Part shown: piece by piece, positions 13,942 through 22,826 of the stretch
How the letters are laid out: the number at the start of each line of letters is the position of its first letter
How positions within the stretch are numbered: the stretch's first letter is position 1
Assembly: GCF_965284335.1 (NCBI RefSeq)
Contig: NZ_OZ260076.1
DNA: 64,000 bases
Reading direction: 5' to 3' (one strand)
Source: Tabrizicola_A sp965284335
Lineage (GTDB): Bacteria > Pseudomonadota > Alphaproteobacteria > Rhodobacterales > Rhodobacteraceae
Notes under the pieces: generated by a model
Databases searched by the model: none
Told to the model about the DNA's origin: nothing
Seen by the model: the letters and a program-made list of their open reading frames with translations, nothing else
Made by a program: the position numbers and the translations under genes

Positions 13942-16854
13942 TCAGAGCTTGCCTTTCAGCGCCATCAAGGCGGCGAAGGGGTTGTCAGGATCCACTGGCT
14001 TTTCGGCGCGTGGCGGGCGGGCCTCGAACGACTTTTGCCGGTCGTCGCGGTTGGGCTTGCCGCCCTTGCGATCTGCACCGCGATCTCCCCGCTCGCCTTG
14101 GGGTTTGCCGGACCGTTCGCCTTGCGGTTTGCCATGGCGGCGTTCACCTTGGGGACGATCCCCCTGCGGACGATCTCCCTGCGGACGCTCACCCGTGGGC
14201 GTGCTGCCCTCTTTGCGCGCGGGCCGGTCGCCGCGCGGCTTGCGCTCGCCCTGCGGGGCGCCTTCGGGACGCGGGCCGCGTTCGGGGCGCTGGAAGCGCG
14301 GTTTTGGTGCCCAGGTGAAGGTGTAGAACACTTCCATCTCGGGGGCGGCCGCCTCGGCCTCGGGCGCGGTGTCTTCCACGCGGACAAAGGCCGATTCTTC
14401 TTCGGTAATTGGGTTGACCGGCGCATTCGGGTCAATCTCGACCGGCACCAGAACCGGGGCGGCTTTGACCTTCACCCGCTCGGCCCGCTCGGCCTTATAG
14501 CCCAAGCCACCCATCAGATCGGCGAATTGTTCCAAGGTCATGCCGGTAATCGACAGCATGTCGGGCGTTGCCTCAAAACCCGCCTTGGTGTCTTTTTGGC
14601 GCAGGATATCGGCCAGACGTTCCAGCATGTCGATGCGGATCGCACGGGCACCTGCGGGGTGGTATCCGGCCAGCGTGTAATGCGCCTTTGGCACGGCTTC
14701 GATGTTCGGGATGGTCACAAGGCCCGGCGGCGGGCTTTCGGGGAACTCGCCAAGGCCGTTCCACAAAGACCACAGCACCAGCCGCAGCCGGGTGGGGGCG
14801 GGTTTTAGCAGCGCGGGTTGGAAAATGGTATACTGGCCAAAGCGCACGCCATGCTTGCGCAGGGCCGAGCGCGCCTCTTGGTCCAGCTCTTTGACCTCGG
14901 CGGCGATGGTGCTGCGGTCGATCACGCCCAAGCCTTCGGCCAGACGGAAGGCAAAGCCCTTGGCCAAGCCTTGAAGCGTTTCATCGCGGCCCATCGACAG
15001 CAGCGGGTCAAACTGCGTGGCCACCTTTCGGTCAATGAAATGCTGCAAGCGGCGGCGGACCTTTTCGGCCACCTCTTCACCCGCTTCGTCATCCACAAAG
15101 GCCTCGACCATGGGCTTGGTGATCTCACCGCCCTTGACCAGCTTGCCGATGGCAAAGGTGCCCCACATCAGGCCACCTTGTTCGGTGAAATCCATCTCGG
15201 TGTCGGGGGCGTTATAGAACTTGTCCGCCCGCAGATGAAACTCGGGGCGCAGCGCGGCAATCGCGGCCGTGCGCAGAACCCGCGCCTGATCGGGGCTGGC
15301 GGACGCATCCTGAGAGAAGCGGAACCCTTCAAGACGGCCAGCGAATTCGCCTTCGACCGTCACTTCGCCTTTGTCATTCACCTCGGCCACGAGGGTCTCC
15401 TTCTGTTTCAACCGCCGCAACAGCACACTTGTGCGGCGGTCTACAAATCGTTGGGTCAGGGCTGCGTGCAGCGCATCTGACAAGCGGTCTTCTACAGCGC
15501 GCGTTTCCTCGCGCCAATGGCTTTCGTCTTCTACCCAGCCCTTGCGCTGTGCGACATAGGTCCAAGTTCGGATATAGGCCAGCCGTTTCGAGATGGTGTC
15601 AATGTCACCCCCCGGTTTGTCGATACGTTCAACGGCTTTTTTCAGCCAATCTGAGGGGACTTTACCACCGCCAAGCCCACGACCGACCAGAAATTCGAAG
15701 ATCCGCGCCAAAAGGCTGGTGTGTTCGCCCCCGCCGGTGTTGCGAAAATCGGGGATGCGGCAGACGTCCCACAAGAGTTGCACGCGCTTTGGGCCTGTCA
15801 GCTTGTCGCGCACATCTGGCATCTCGGAGAGGGCTTTCAGCGCCAAGACGTCGTCAGCATCGCGCGCGCGGGTCAGCCATGGGTCATTAGTGTGCCGCTC
15901 AAGGCTTGCGATCAGCCGCTCGGCGCTGCCGAATTCCAGATCATGGTTGCGCCAGTGCAATTTACGAACCGGATCAAAGCGATGCTCTTCGATGGCCTCG
16001 ATGATGGTCTCGTCAAAAGGGCGTGCCTCGCCGGTAACGCCAAAGGTGCCGTTTTCGGTATGCCGCCCGGCGCGCCCGGCGATCTGGGCCAGTTCCTGGG
16101 GGTAAAGGGCGCGCATCCGGCGGCCGTCAAACTTGGCGGTGGCGGAAAAGGCGATGTGCTTGATATCAAGGTTCAGACCCATGCCGATGGCATCGGTGGC
16201 CACCAGATAATCGACATCGCCGTTTTGATAGAGCGCCACCTGCGCGTTGCGGGTGCGGGGGCTCAGCGCCCCCATCACCACCGCGCAGCCGCCCTTGGTG
16301 CGCCGAATCAGTTCGGCAATCGCATAGACATTGTCCACCGAGAAGCCGACGATGGCGCTGCGTTCGGGCATCCGGCTGATTTTCTTGGATCCGGTGAAGG
16401 TCAGTTCGGAAAACCGCTCGCGTTTCAGGAAGGTAACGCCGGGCACCAGCCCGGCAATCGCCCCGCGCATGGTTTCTGCACCTAAAAACAGGGTTTCGTG
16501 CAGGCCGCGCGCGCGCAACAGCCGGTCGGTAAAGACATGGCCACGGTCTGGGTCGGCGCAAAGCTGGATTTCATCCACCGCCACAAAATCTGCGCCAATG
16601 TCCAAGGGCATCGCCTCGACGGTGCAGACCCAGTATTGGCAGCGGTCTGGCACGATGCGCTCTTCGCCCGTGACCAGCCCCACCACCGAGGGCCCGCGCA
16701 AGGCCACGATCCGATCATAAACCTCGCGCGCCAAAAGCCGCAGGGGAAGGCCAATCACCCCAGTGCGGTGCGCCAGCATCCGTTCAATCGCGTAATGGGT
16801 TTTGCCGGTATTGGTCGGCCCAAGGACCGCCGTTACCCGGGCGCGGGCGTCCAT
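13942..16854 (-). CDS. Suv3-like superfamily 2 RNA helicase with basic RG-rich tail
   Basis: The 970 residues resemble mitochondrial SUV3. The helicase core has Walker A GPTNTGKTH (12-20), the Walker B variant VAVDEIQLC (DEIQ, 94-97), VATDAIGMGLNLDI (motif V) and QIAGRAGRH (motif VI). A long middle region is followed by a low-complexity basic tail from about residue 841, with repeats such as RPQGDRPQGD and KPQGERSGKPQGERG, ending DNPFAALMALKGKL. The tail probably binds RNA. In mitochondria SUV3 works with a 3'-5' exonuclease; the bacterial partner is not known. The gene is coupled to the S4 gene downstream, and a TPR gene lies 12 nt upstream in the same direction. Confidence 0.9.
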   Translation of the reverse strand: MDARARVTAVLGPTNTGKTHYAIERMLAHRTGVIGLPLRLLAREVYDRIVALRGPSVVGLVTGEERIVPDRCQYWVCTVEAMPLDIGADFVAVDEIQLCADPDRGHVFTDRLLRARGLHETLFLGAETMRGAIAGLVPGVTFLKRERFSELTFTGSKKISRMPERSAIVGFSVDNVYAIAELIRRTKGGCAVVMGALSPRTRNAQVALYQNGDVDYLVATDAIGMGLNLDIKHIAFSATAKFDGRRMRALYPQELAQIAGRAGRHTENGTFGVTGEARPFDETIIEAIEEHRFDPVRKLHWRNHDLEFGSAERLIASLERHTNDPWLTRARDADDVLALKALSEMPDVRDKLTGPKRVQLLWDVCRIPDFRNTGGGEHTSLLARIFEFLVGRGLGGGKVPSDWLKKAVERIDKPGGDIDTISKRLAYIRTWTYVAQRKGWVEDESHWREETRAVEDRLSDALHAALTQRFVDRRTSVLLRRLKQKETLVAEVNDKGEVTVEGEFAGRLEGFRFSQDASASPDQARVLRTAAIAALRPEFHLRADKFYNAPDTEMDFTEQGGLMWGTFAIGKLVKGGEITKPMVEAFVDDEAGEEVAEKVRRRLQHFIDRKVATQFDPLLSMGRDETLQGLAKGFAFRLAEGLGVIDRSTIAAEVKELDQEARSALRKHGVRFGQYTIFQPALLKPAPTRLRLVLWSLWNGLGEFPESPPPGLVTIPNIEAVPKAHYTLAGYHPAGARAIRIDMLERLADILRQKDTKAGFEATPDMLSITGMTLEQFADLMGGLGYKAERAERVKVKAAPVLVPVEIDPNAPVNPITEEESAFVRVEDTAPEAEAAAPEMEVFYTFTWAPKPRFQRPERGPRPEGAPQGERKPRGDRPARKEGSTPTGERPQGDRPQGDRPQGERRHGKPQGERSGKPQGERGDRGADRKGGKPNRDDRQKSFEARPPRAEKPVDPDNPFAALMALKGKL

Positions 16855-16866
16855 GTGTCGTGTCCT

Positions 16867-17457
16867 TTAGAGAGAGCTGCCTTGCAGATCCGCTTCCAGC
16901 CGGTCAATGGCCTGCGATACCCCTGCGGCATGGGGATGTATAGCCTGAACGGCGCGGCGCAACTCCAACGCCTGTTTGGGGCGGTCCAACTCTTCCAAGA
17001 TCATGGCAAAGCCCGAAAGCGCCCCGAAATGGCGGGGGTTCAGCCGCAAGGTTTGGGCGATATCGGCCATCGAAGGGCCAATTTGTCCCATCTGATAATA
17101 GGCGGTGGCGCGTGCGTTCCAGCCCTCGGCAAACTCGGGCGCGTGGTCAATGAGGGCGGTAAAATGCTCGACCGCCAAGGCAAAATTGCCCTCGGACATG
17201 GCTTGTCGGCCGCGCTGCAACAAAAGATCCATCGCCGCCGATCCGGATTTCGACCATTCGATCCAGATCTCTTGCTCGATCCGGCCTGCCTGTGCGGGAT
17301 CGGCGGACTTGAGCTTGTCAAAGAGCTCGTCCAGCTTGGCGGTCTGGCCAAAGGCCGGGCCTGCCGCCACAATCGCCGCAGCCGACAAACCGATGCACAG
17401 CATCATCGGCAAAACTGCCGCAGCGAAACTGTTGTGAAGGCGTGTCCAAGCTTTCAT
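16867..17457 (-). CDS. Exported tetratricopeptide-repeat protein
   Basis: A 196-residue protein has an N-terminal signal segment (VLPMMLCIGLSAAAIVAAGPAFGQ) and TPR helices: AMDLLLQRGRQAMSEGNFALAVEHFTALIDHAPEFAEGWNARATAYYQMG, continuing through LNPRHFGALSGFAMILEELDRPKQALELRRAVQAIHP. This makes about three repeats. It probably works in the periplasm as a protein-binding adaptor; no partner is indicated. The start at 17457 fits the signal peptide, while 17475 is a possible in-frame start. It lies 12 nt upstream of the helicase gene. Confidence 0.85.
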   Translation of the reverse strand: MKAWTRLHNSFAAAVLPMMLCIGLSAAAIVAAGPAFGQTAKLDELFDKLKSADPAQAGRIEQEIWIEWSKSGSAAMDLLLQRGRQAMSEGNFALAVEHFTALIDHAPEFAEGWNARATAYYQMGQIGPSMADIAQTLRLNPRHFGALSGFAMILEELDRPKQALELRRAVQAIHPHAAGVSQAIDRLEADLQGSSL

Positions 17458-17519
17458 AACCGAAAGGTAACGCATGGGGCAGGAATATCCAGCCCTGACT
17501 GGAAAGAATGGAGATCAAG

Positions 17520-17810
17520 ATGAGCGATGTGATTACCGCAGCGGTGGCCGCGCTGAGCACAAAGATGGGCGGCGGCTTTGCTGCGGGTGTGGCCAAATTC
17601 GTGATCCCCGGCGAGGGGGCGATCATGGTGGACAGCGACGGCGTGCGCGCCGGCGATGACGAGGCCGATGTGACGCTGACCGCCGAGGCCGAGGTGTTTC
17701 GCGCGATGATCGAGGGGGACTTGAACCCGACCTCGGCCTTTATGACCGGCAAATTGACGGTGGATGGCTCGATGGGGCTGGCGATGCAGCTTGGCGCGGC
17801 CTTGGCATGA
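17520..17810 (+). CDS. SCP2 sterol-binding-domain protein
   Basis: A 96-residue single-domain protein of the SCP2 lipid-carrier fold: KFVIPGEGAIMVDSDGVRAGDDEADVTLTAEAEVFRAMIEGDLNPTSAFMTGKLTVDGSMGLAMQLGAAL. The DADVTL and MTGKLTVDGSMGLAMQL segments are the usual SCP2 core. It likely binds fatty acyl or isoprenoid lipids in the cytoplasm. GGAG 6 nt before the ATG at 17520 decides the start over an ATG at 17508. Its stop overlaps the start of the next gene (ATGA), implying coupling with the hydrolase. Confidence 0.9.
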   Translation: MSDVITAAVAALSTKMGGGFAAGVAKFVIPGEGAIMVDSDGVRAGDDEADVTLTAEAEVFRAMIEGDLNPTSAFMTGKLTVDGSMGLAMQLGAALA

Positions 17811-18742
17811 CCGAGGCGCCCTTTCACGCCGAGATTGCCGATGGCCCCGACGGTGGCTTTGCCCGTTGGGTGCTGGCCCGCGACGGGGTGCAGATTCGCG
17901 TGGGCGTCTGGCCGCATGAGGACGCAAAAGGCACGGTGTTCTTGGTGCCGGGGCGCACGGAATACATCGAAAAATATGGCCGGGCGGCCAAGGATCTGGC
18001 CCAGCGCGGCTATGCCACTATTTCGCTGGACGTGCGCGGCCAAGGGCTGGCAGATCGGGCGCTTGAGGACCCGATGGTCGGCCATGTCACCGATTTCGCG
18101 GAATATCAGCTGGATATGCAGGCGCTGATCACCTTTGCCCGCGCCGAAGGCTTGCCGCAGCCGTGGTTTTTGATGGCCCATTCGATGGGCGGCGCGATTG
18201 GCCTGCGGTGCCTGATGGGCGCGCATCCCTTTCGCGCGGCGGCCTTCTCGGCGCCGATGTGGGGCATTTCAATGTCGGCCTGGATGCGACCCGTGGCCGT
18301 GGCCACCGCCAAAGCCGCGCGCTGGTTCAACTTTGACCACCGCATCGTGCCCGGATCGGTTGAGGCGACCTATGTGCTGGGCGTGCCTTTTGTCGGCAAC
18401 ACGCTGACCACGGACGCCGAAATGTGGGATTACATGCGCCAACAGGCGCTGGCTGTGCCCGAATTGACGCTGGCCGGGCCATCCTTGGGCTGGTTGCAGG
18501 CGGCGATGAGCGAATGCGCGGCGCTGTCTGCCCTGCCCTCGCCCGATCTGGCCACGCTGACCGCGCTTGGGTTGCAAGAGCGGATCGTTGACATCGCCCC
18601 CATCCATGCCCGCATGGCGCGCTGGCCCAAGGGCAAGCTGACGCTTTATCCCGGTGCCGAGCATGAGGTGATGATGGAACGGCCCGACACCCGCAGGCGG
18701 TTTTTCGACGAGGCCTGCGCGCTTTATGATCTGCATCTTTAG
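17807..18742 (+). CDS. Alpha/beta hydrolase, monoglyceride lipase/lysophospholipase-like
   Basis: The 311 residues carry an alpha/beta-hydrolase fold of the serine aminopeptidase S33/lysophospholipase type: GTVFLVPGRTEYIEKYGRAAKDLAQRGYATISLDVRGQG, nucleophile elbow MAHSMGGAIG, and a C-terminal LTLYPGAEHEVMMERP supplying the histidine. No signal peptide is seen. Coupling by ATGA to the SCP2 gene suggests a lipid or acyl ester substrate; this is inference. Two hairpins follow, separating it from the convergent Anbu gene. Confidence 0.88.
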   Translation: MTEAPFHAEIADGPDGGFARWVLARDGVQIRVGVWPHEDAKGTVFLVPGRTEYIEKYGRAAKDLAQRGYATISLDVRGQGLADRALEDPMVGHVTDFAEYQLDMQALITFARAEGLPQPWFLMAHSMGGAIGLRCLMGAHPFRAAAFSAPMWGISMSAWMRPVAVATAKAARWFNFDHRIVPGSVEATYVLGVPFVGNTLTTDAEMWDYMRQQALAVPELTLAGPSLGWLQAAMSECAALSALPSPDLATLTALGLQERIVDIAPIHARMARWPKGKLTLYPGAEHEVMMERPDTRRRFFDEACALYDLHL

Positions 18743-18757
18743 CGCGGGGTGTTCGTG

Positions 18758-18778
18758 CCGGAATTTGAAAAATTCCGG
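18758..18778. terminator. AT-cored hairpin 1 between convergent genes
   Basis: CCGGAATTT (18758-18766) pairs with AAATTCCGG (18770-18778) around a GAA loop, just after the hydrolase stop. It is followed immediately by a second, differently sequenced hairpin. Confidence 0.65.
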
Positions 18779-18779
18779 T

Positions 18780-18801
18780 CCGGATTATGGACATAATCCG
18801 G
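18780..18801. terminator. AT-cored hairpin 2 between convergent genes
   Basis: CCGGATTAT (18780-18788) pairs with ATAATCCGG (18793-18801) around a 4-nt loop, ending 4 nt before the Anbu stop codon. With hairpin 1 it forms a tandem pair sharing CCGG ends. Confidence 0.65.
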
Positions 18802-18804
18802 GTC

Positions 18805-19536
18805 TCAGGCCCCCAGCGTGATTTGGGTGAACCCGTCGCGCAGCGCGCGCGACCATGCCTCGGACATCGCGCGGAAGGCAGGATCGCCCGCCTCGATCCG
18901 CCGCTCGCGGCTCACACGACATTCATCGCGCCGGATCACCGCCAGATCCAAGGGCATCCCCACCGACAGGTTTGACCGCAGCGTCGAATCCATCGACAAA
19001 AGCACCGCCTTTTCGGCATCGGCCAAGGGGGTTTCGGGTTTCACCACCCGGTCGAGAATCGGTTTGCCGTATTTGTGCTCGCCGATCTGCAAAAACGGCG
19101 TGTCCTCGGTCGCCTCAATGAAATTGCCCTCGGGGTAGATGAGAAACAGCCGCATCGCGCCGCCTTTTCTTTGTCCGGCCACGATCATCGAGGCGGTGGC
19201 GGCCTGTTTCATGGTGGCCAGCTTTTCGTCAATCTCCAGCCGCACCGCACAGAGCATCTTGCCGATGATCGAGGCGACCTTGAGCATGGTCGGCGCCTTC
19301 ATGATGGAGGTGTCCTCGCTCGCCTCGGGGTCCTCGATCGCCTCACGCAGCCGCGCCAAAGTGGTTTGGGTGACCGAGAGGCTGCCCGCTGTCATGATCG
19401 TGATGACACGCTCGCCGGGTTCTTCAAAATGGAACATCTTGCGATAGGTGGAAATATTGTCGAGCCCCGCATTGGTGCGGGTGTCCGACAGGCACACCAT
19501 GCCCTCGTTCAACAGCAGTCCCACGCAATATGTCAT
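18805..19536 (-). CDS. Anbu, proteasome-like beta-subunit homologue
   Basis: This 243-residue proteasome-fold (Ntn-hydrolase) protein of the Anbu group starts MTYCVGLLLNEGMVCLSDTRTNAGLDNISTYRKMF, where Thr2 would become the N-terminal nucleophile after Met removal. GERVITIMTAGSLSVTQTTLARL and AVLLSMDSTLRSNLSVGMPLDLAVIRR follow the proteasome beta fold. It is the last gene of the operon ATP-grasp, alpha-E, transglutaminase, Anbu, a set found together in many bacteria. A natural substrate is not established. The gap to the transglutaminase gene is 30 nt. Confidence 0.93.
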   Translation of the reverse strand: MTYCVGLLLNEGMVCLSDTRTNAGLDNISTYRKMFHFEEPGERVITIMTAGSLSVTQTTLARLREAIEDPEASEDTSIMKAPTMLKVASIIGKMLCAVRLEIDEKLATMKQAATASMIVAGQRKGGAMRLFLIYPEGNFIEATEDTPFLQIGEHKYGKPILDRVVKPETPLADAEKAVLLSMDSTLRSNLSVGMPLDLAVIRRDECRVSRERRIEAGDPAFRAMSEAWSRALRDGFTQITLGA

Positions 19537-19566
19537 CGTCGTCTCCGGCCTTGTCGTGGCGCGACC

Positions 19567-20373
19567 CTATTGAGCCTGCGACTGGATCGCAACCGTCACC
19601 GAGAGACTTTCGACCCCAAGACCACGCGCTATCCCCTTGATCGGGGCGGCTTCGGTCGCATCAAGGCCCGAGCCAAGACGGATATAGCGGTCATCGGGGC
19701 AACATTGATTGGCAGGGTCAAAGCCCACCCAGCCATAGCCGGGCACGTGAATTTCGGCCCAAGCGTGCGAGGCTTCGTGCGGCGCGCCATCTTCCGAGGC
19801 AAAGAGATACCCCGCCACATAGCGCGCCGGAAAGCCTGCGTGCCGCGCGCAGGCGATCAGGGCTTGGGCGTGGTCTTGGCAGACCCCTTCGCCTTGGGCC
19901 AAAGCCTCGGCCGCTGTGGTGTGGGAATGGGTGGTGCCGGGACGATATGCAATGGCCCCGGCCACAGCAAAGGCCAGCGCATGGGCGTGCGACAGGGGAT
20001 CATCGTGGCGCGCGCTGTCGGCCAAGGCGCGCAAGGCGTCATCCGGGGCAGTTGCCGGGGTGTCGCGCAGATAGGCCATTGGCACCACCAACTCGCGGTG
20101 GCCACGCAAAACGCCCGCCAGATCGGTGGTCTCGACCTGGCCCTGCACGCGCACCTCAACCTCGCTGACCGGGCCTTTCACCGTCCAGCCCTGCACCCAG
20201 TCGCCCGCCCCGTCGCGAAAGCCGCCGCCCATTTCGCCGCCCGACACGGTGACGGTCCAATTCATCACCTTTTGCCCATCAAAGCGCGCAGGTGTCAGCC
20301 GGTGGCTTTGCATCATCGCGCGAACCGGCTGGTCATAGCGGTAATGGGTGACGTGATCGACCGTCAGAAGCAT
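19567..20373 (-). CDS. Transglutaminase-like cysteine protease of the Anbu operon
   Basis: A 268-residue transglutaminase-superfamily protein with an N-terminal beta domain (LLTVDHVTHYRYDQPVRAMMQSHRLTP) and the catalytic core. Cys is in GEGVCQDHAQALIACARHAGFPARYVAGYL (about C165), His in ASHAWAEIHVPG (about H203) and Asp in GWVGFDPANQC (about D219). Bacterial relatives often hydrolyse or transfer amide bonds rather than crosslink. It overlaps the alpha-E stop by one base (TGATG). In this operon it may cut or ligate a peptide made by the ATP-grasp enzyme; this is inference. Confidence 0.92.
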   Translation of the reverse strand: MLLTVDHVTHYRYDQPVRAMMQSHRLTPARFDGQKVMNWTVTVSGGEMGGGFRDGAGDWVQGWTVKGPVSEVEVRVQGQVETTDLAGVLRGHRELVVPMAYLRDTPATAPDDALRALADSARHDDPLSHAHALAFAVAGAIAYRPGTTHSHTTAAEALAQGEGVCQDHAQALIACARHAGFPARYVAGYLFASEDGAPHEASHAWAEIHVPGYGWVGFDPANQCCPDDRYIRLGSGLDATEAAPIKGIARGLGVESLSVTVAIQSQAQ

Positions 20374-21317
20374 CACATATCCCCCGAGAGATAGCTGTCA
20401 TGGATCACCGCGCCTAAGGCCGAGCTTTCGGTGATGAAGCGGGTCAGAAATTCGTGCAGGCCCTCATCAAAGATGTGGTCCGGCGTTAGCCCCTCTAGCC
20501 CTGCCAAAAGCCGGGCCGAGGTGGCCTGCGCGGGCGTTTCGCGCCCGTAGGCCTTGGCCAGACGGCCGAGATGGTTGTTCAGCCCGGCCACACAGGTGAT
20601 AAGGCTGCGCGGGCTTTGCGGGTTCAGGATCAGGAAATGGGCGATCTTGGCCGAGGTGACTTCGCCGCCATAAGCCCAGTGAAAGGCCCGATGCGCCCCA
20701 AGCGCCCTGAGGAGCATCAGCCATTGTTCATTATCCAGCCCCGAGCCCACATAATCGGCGCGCGGTAAAAGGACGTAATATTTCACATCCATCAGGCGCG
20801 CGGTGGCGTCGCCCCGTTCCAGATAATAACCGATATTCAGAAAGTTGAACCCGTCGTTGCGCAGGATGGTGCCGTCAATCGCGCCGCGCACCATGGCGGC
20901 CTGTTTCATCACCCAATCGGTCAGGCGCGACAGTTCCGCCTTGTCACGCTTGGCCTCGATCTGGCGCAATTCCTGAAAGGCGGTGTTCAGCGCGTCCCAG
21001 ACCTGCTGGGTCAGCGCGGTGCGCACGATCCGGCCATTTTCGCGCGCCGCCGTCAGGCAGGCGGCCACGGAATTGGGGTTGTCGCGATCAAAAAACAGCC
21101 AGCTTTCAATGGATTTTTGATCGGGTGGCCCGTATTTGGCCGCATAGCCCGTCGCATTGCCAGAGGCGCGCAAGAGGCTGTCCCAATCGCTGCGATAGCC
21201 CACGGCGGTGGGCAAAAGTGCGATGCGCGCGCCCACCTCGAGCAGACGCGCGGCGGTTTCGGCCCGCTCCATATAGCGGGCGATCCAGTAAAGATTGTCG
21301 GCGGTTCTTGACAGCAT
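20373..21317 (-). CDS. Alpha-E domain protein (DUF403)
   Basis: This is a 314-residue, almost wholly helical protein. It starts MLSRTADNLYWIARYMERAETAARLLEV, with later DWVMKQAAMVRGAIDGTILRNDGFNFLNIGYYLERGDATARLMDVKYYVLLP. The conserved Arg/Glu-rich pattern defines the alpha-E family, which is nearly always encoded beside circularly permuted ATP-grasp proteins. No catalytic activity is known. It lies 6 nt after the ATP-grasp stop, and its own stop overlaps the transglutaminase start. It probably forms a complex with the ATP-grasp enzyme. Confidence 0.92.
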   Translation of the reverse strand: MLSRTADNLYWIARYMERAETAARLLEVGARIALLPTAVGYRSDWDSLLRASGNATGYAAKYGPPDQKSIESWLFFDRDNPNSVAACLTAARENGRIVRTALTQQVWDALNTAFQELRQIEAKRDKAELSRLTDWVMKQAAMVRGAIDGTILRNDGFNFLNIGYYLERGDATARLMDVKYYVLLPRADYVGSGLDNEQWLMLLRALGAHRAFHWAYGGEVTSAKIAHFLILNPQSPRSLITCVAGLNNHLGRLAKAYGRETPAQATSARLLAGLEGLTPDHIFDEGLHEFLTRFITESSALGAVIHDSYLSGDM

Positions 21318-21323
21318 CTCCGG

Positions 21324-22736
21324 TTACTCCGCCAAAACCCAAGTGTCTTTAACTCCGCCGCCTTGGCTTGAGTTCACAACCAGAGACCCTTCGGTCAAGG
21401 CCACCCGCGTCAGCCCCCCCGGCACCAGTTCAATTTTGTCCCCCACCATGCAATAGGGCCGCAAATCCACATGGCGCGGCGCGATGCCTTCTTCGACAAA
21501 GGTGGGCGTCGTGGAAAGCGCCAGCGTCGGCTGGGCGATGTAATTGCCGGGGTCGGCGATGATGCGGGCGCGAAAGGCCTCGATCTCGGCCTTCGTCGAT
21601 TTGGGGCCCACAAGCATGCCGTAGCCGCCCGAGCCATGCACCTCTTTCACCACCAGATCGCCAAGGTTGGCCAGCACATGGCCCAGATCATCGGCCTCGG
21701 CGCATTTCCAAGTGGGCACATTGTTCAGGATCGGCTCTTCCCCGAGGTAAAACCGGATCATTTCCGGTACATAGGTGTAAACCGCCTTGTCATCAGCCAC
21801 CCCCGCCCCCGGCGCGCTGCAAATCGTGACACCGCCAGAGCGATAGACATCCATCAGCCCCGGAATGCCCAGCATCGAGTCAGGCCGGAAGCACAAGGGA
21901 TCGATGAAAGCGTCATCGATCCGGCGGTAGATCACATCCACCCGCTTTGGCCCTTGGGTCGTGCGCATGTAGACAAAGGCCCCATCGACGAAAAGATCGG
22001 CCCCTTCCACCAGTTCCACCCCCATCAAATCGGCCAAAAAGGAATGTTCATAATAGGCCGAGTTGAAATGCCCCGGGGTCAGGATCACGATGGTCGGCTC
22101 ACGGTCGCATTTGGCGGGGGCGACGCTCGCCAGCGTGCGGCGGAGGAGTTCGTGATAACGGTCCACCGGTTCGATGCGGTTTTCGCGGAAAAGGTCGGGG
22201 AACATCCGCATCATCATCTCGCGACTTTCCAGCATATAGGACACGCCCGAAGGCGTGCGGCAATTGTCCTCCAGCACATAGAAATCGGTCGGGCCGGTGC
22301 GCACGATGTCGATGCCGACAATGTGGGAATAAACCCCTTTCGGCGGCACAAAGCCCACCACCGCACGCTCGAATGCCTCATTTTGATAGACGAGATGCGC
22401 CGGAACCCGGCCTGCGCGCACGATCTCGCCCCGGCCATAGACATCGACCAAAAAGGCATTCAAGGCCCGCGCGCGTTGCTTGATCCCACGCTCTAACTTG
22501 GCCCATTCGCTGCCCGTGAACACCCGCGGGAACATATCGAAGGGAATCAATCGGTCAGGATCGCCGCCCTCGCCATAAACGGCAAAGGTAATGCCGATGC
22601 GGCGAAAGAGCGCCTCGGCCTCGGCCTGTTTTTCAAGGCGGCGGTCGGCGGGCATCGATGCCATCCAATCCGACAGCCGCGCATAAGGTGCACGCACCTG
22701 ACCGCCATCATACATCTCGTTGAAATAGGTGGTCAT
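21324..22736 (-). CDS. Circularly permuted type 2 ATP-grasp protein
   Basis: First gene of the four-gene operon, 470 residues. The family usually joins a carboxylate to an amine with ATP hydrolysis. Signatures seen are FDMFPRVFTGSEWAKLERGIKQRARALNAFLVD, GIDIVRTGPTDFYVLEDNCRTPSGVSYMLESREMM, RRIDDAFIDPLCFRPDSMLGIPGL and LVVKEVHGSGGYGMLVGP. The order of the nucleotide-binding elements is permuted relative to glutathione synthetase. The neighbours suggest synthesis of a peptide-like product later processed by the transglutaminase or Anbu; the product is unknown. A strong palindrome lies about 80 nt upstream of the start. Confidence 0.93.
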   Translation of the reverse strand: MTTYFNEMYDGGQVRAPYARLSDWMASMPADRRLEKQAEAEALFRRIGITFAVYGEGGDPDRLIPFDMFPRVFTGSEWAKLERGIKQRARALNAFLVDVYGRGEIVRAGRVPAHLVYQNEAFERAVVGFVPPKGVYSHIVGIDIVRTGPTDFYVLEDNCRTPSGVSYMLESREMMMRMFPDLFRENRIEPVDRYHELLRRTLASVAPAKCDREPTIVILTPGHFNSAYYEHSFLADLMGVELVEGADLFVDGAFVYMRTTQGPKRVDVIYRRIDDAFIDPLCFRPDSMLGIPGLMDVYRSGGVTICSAPGAGVADDKAVYTYVPEMIRFYLGEEPILNNVPTWKCAEADDLGHVLANLGDLVVKEVHGSGGYGMLVGPKSTKAEIEAFRARIIADPGNYIAQPTLALSTTPTFVEEGIAPRHVDLRPYCMVGDKIELVPGGLTRVALTEGSLVVNSSQGGGVKDTWVLAE

Positions 22737-22826
22737 CCTTGCCCCTTTCGGACGGGTTTGGGTCAGTAAATGCGGGGCTTTGGCTTTGGTAAAGGGTCAT
22801 GGGGGCCAAAGCAGCATAATCGGCGG

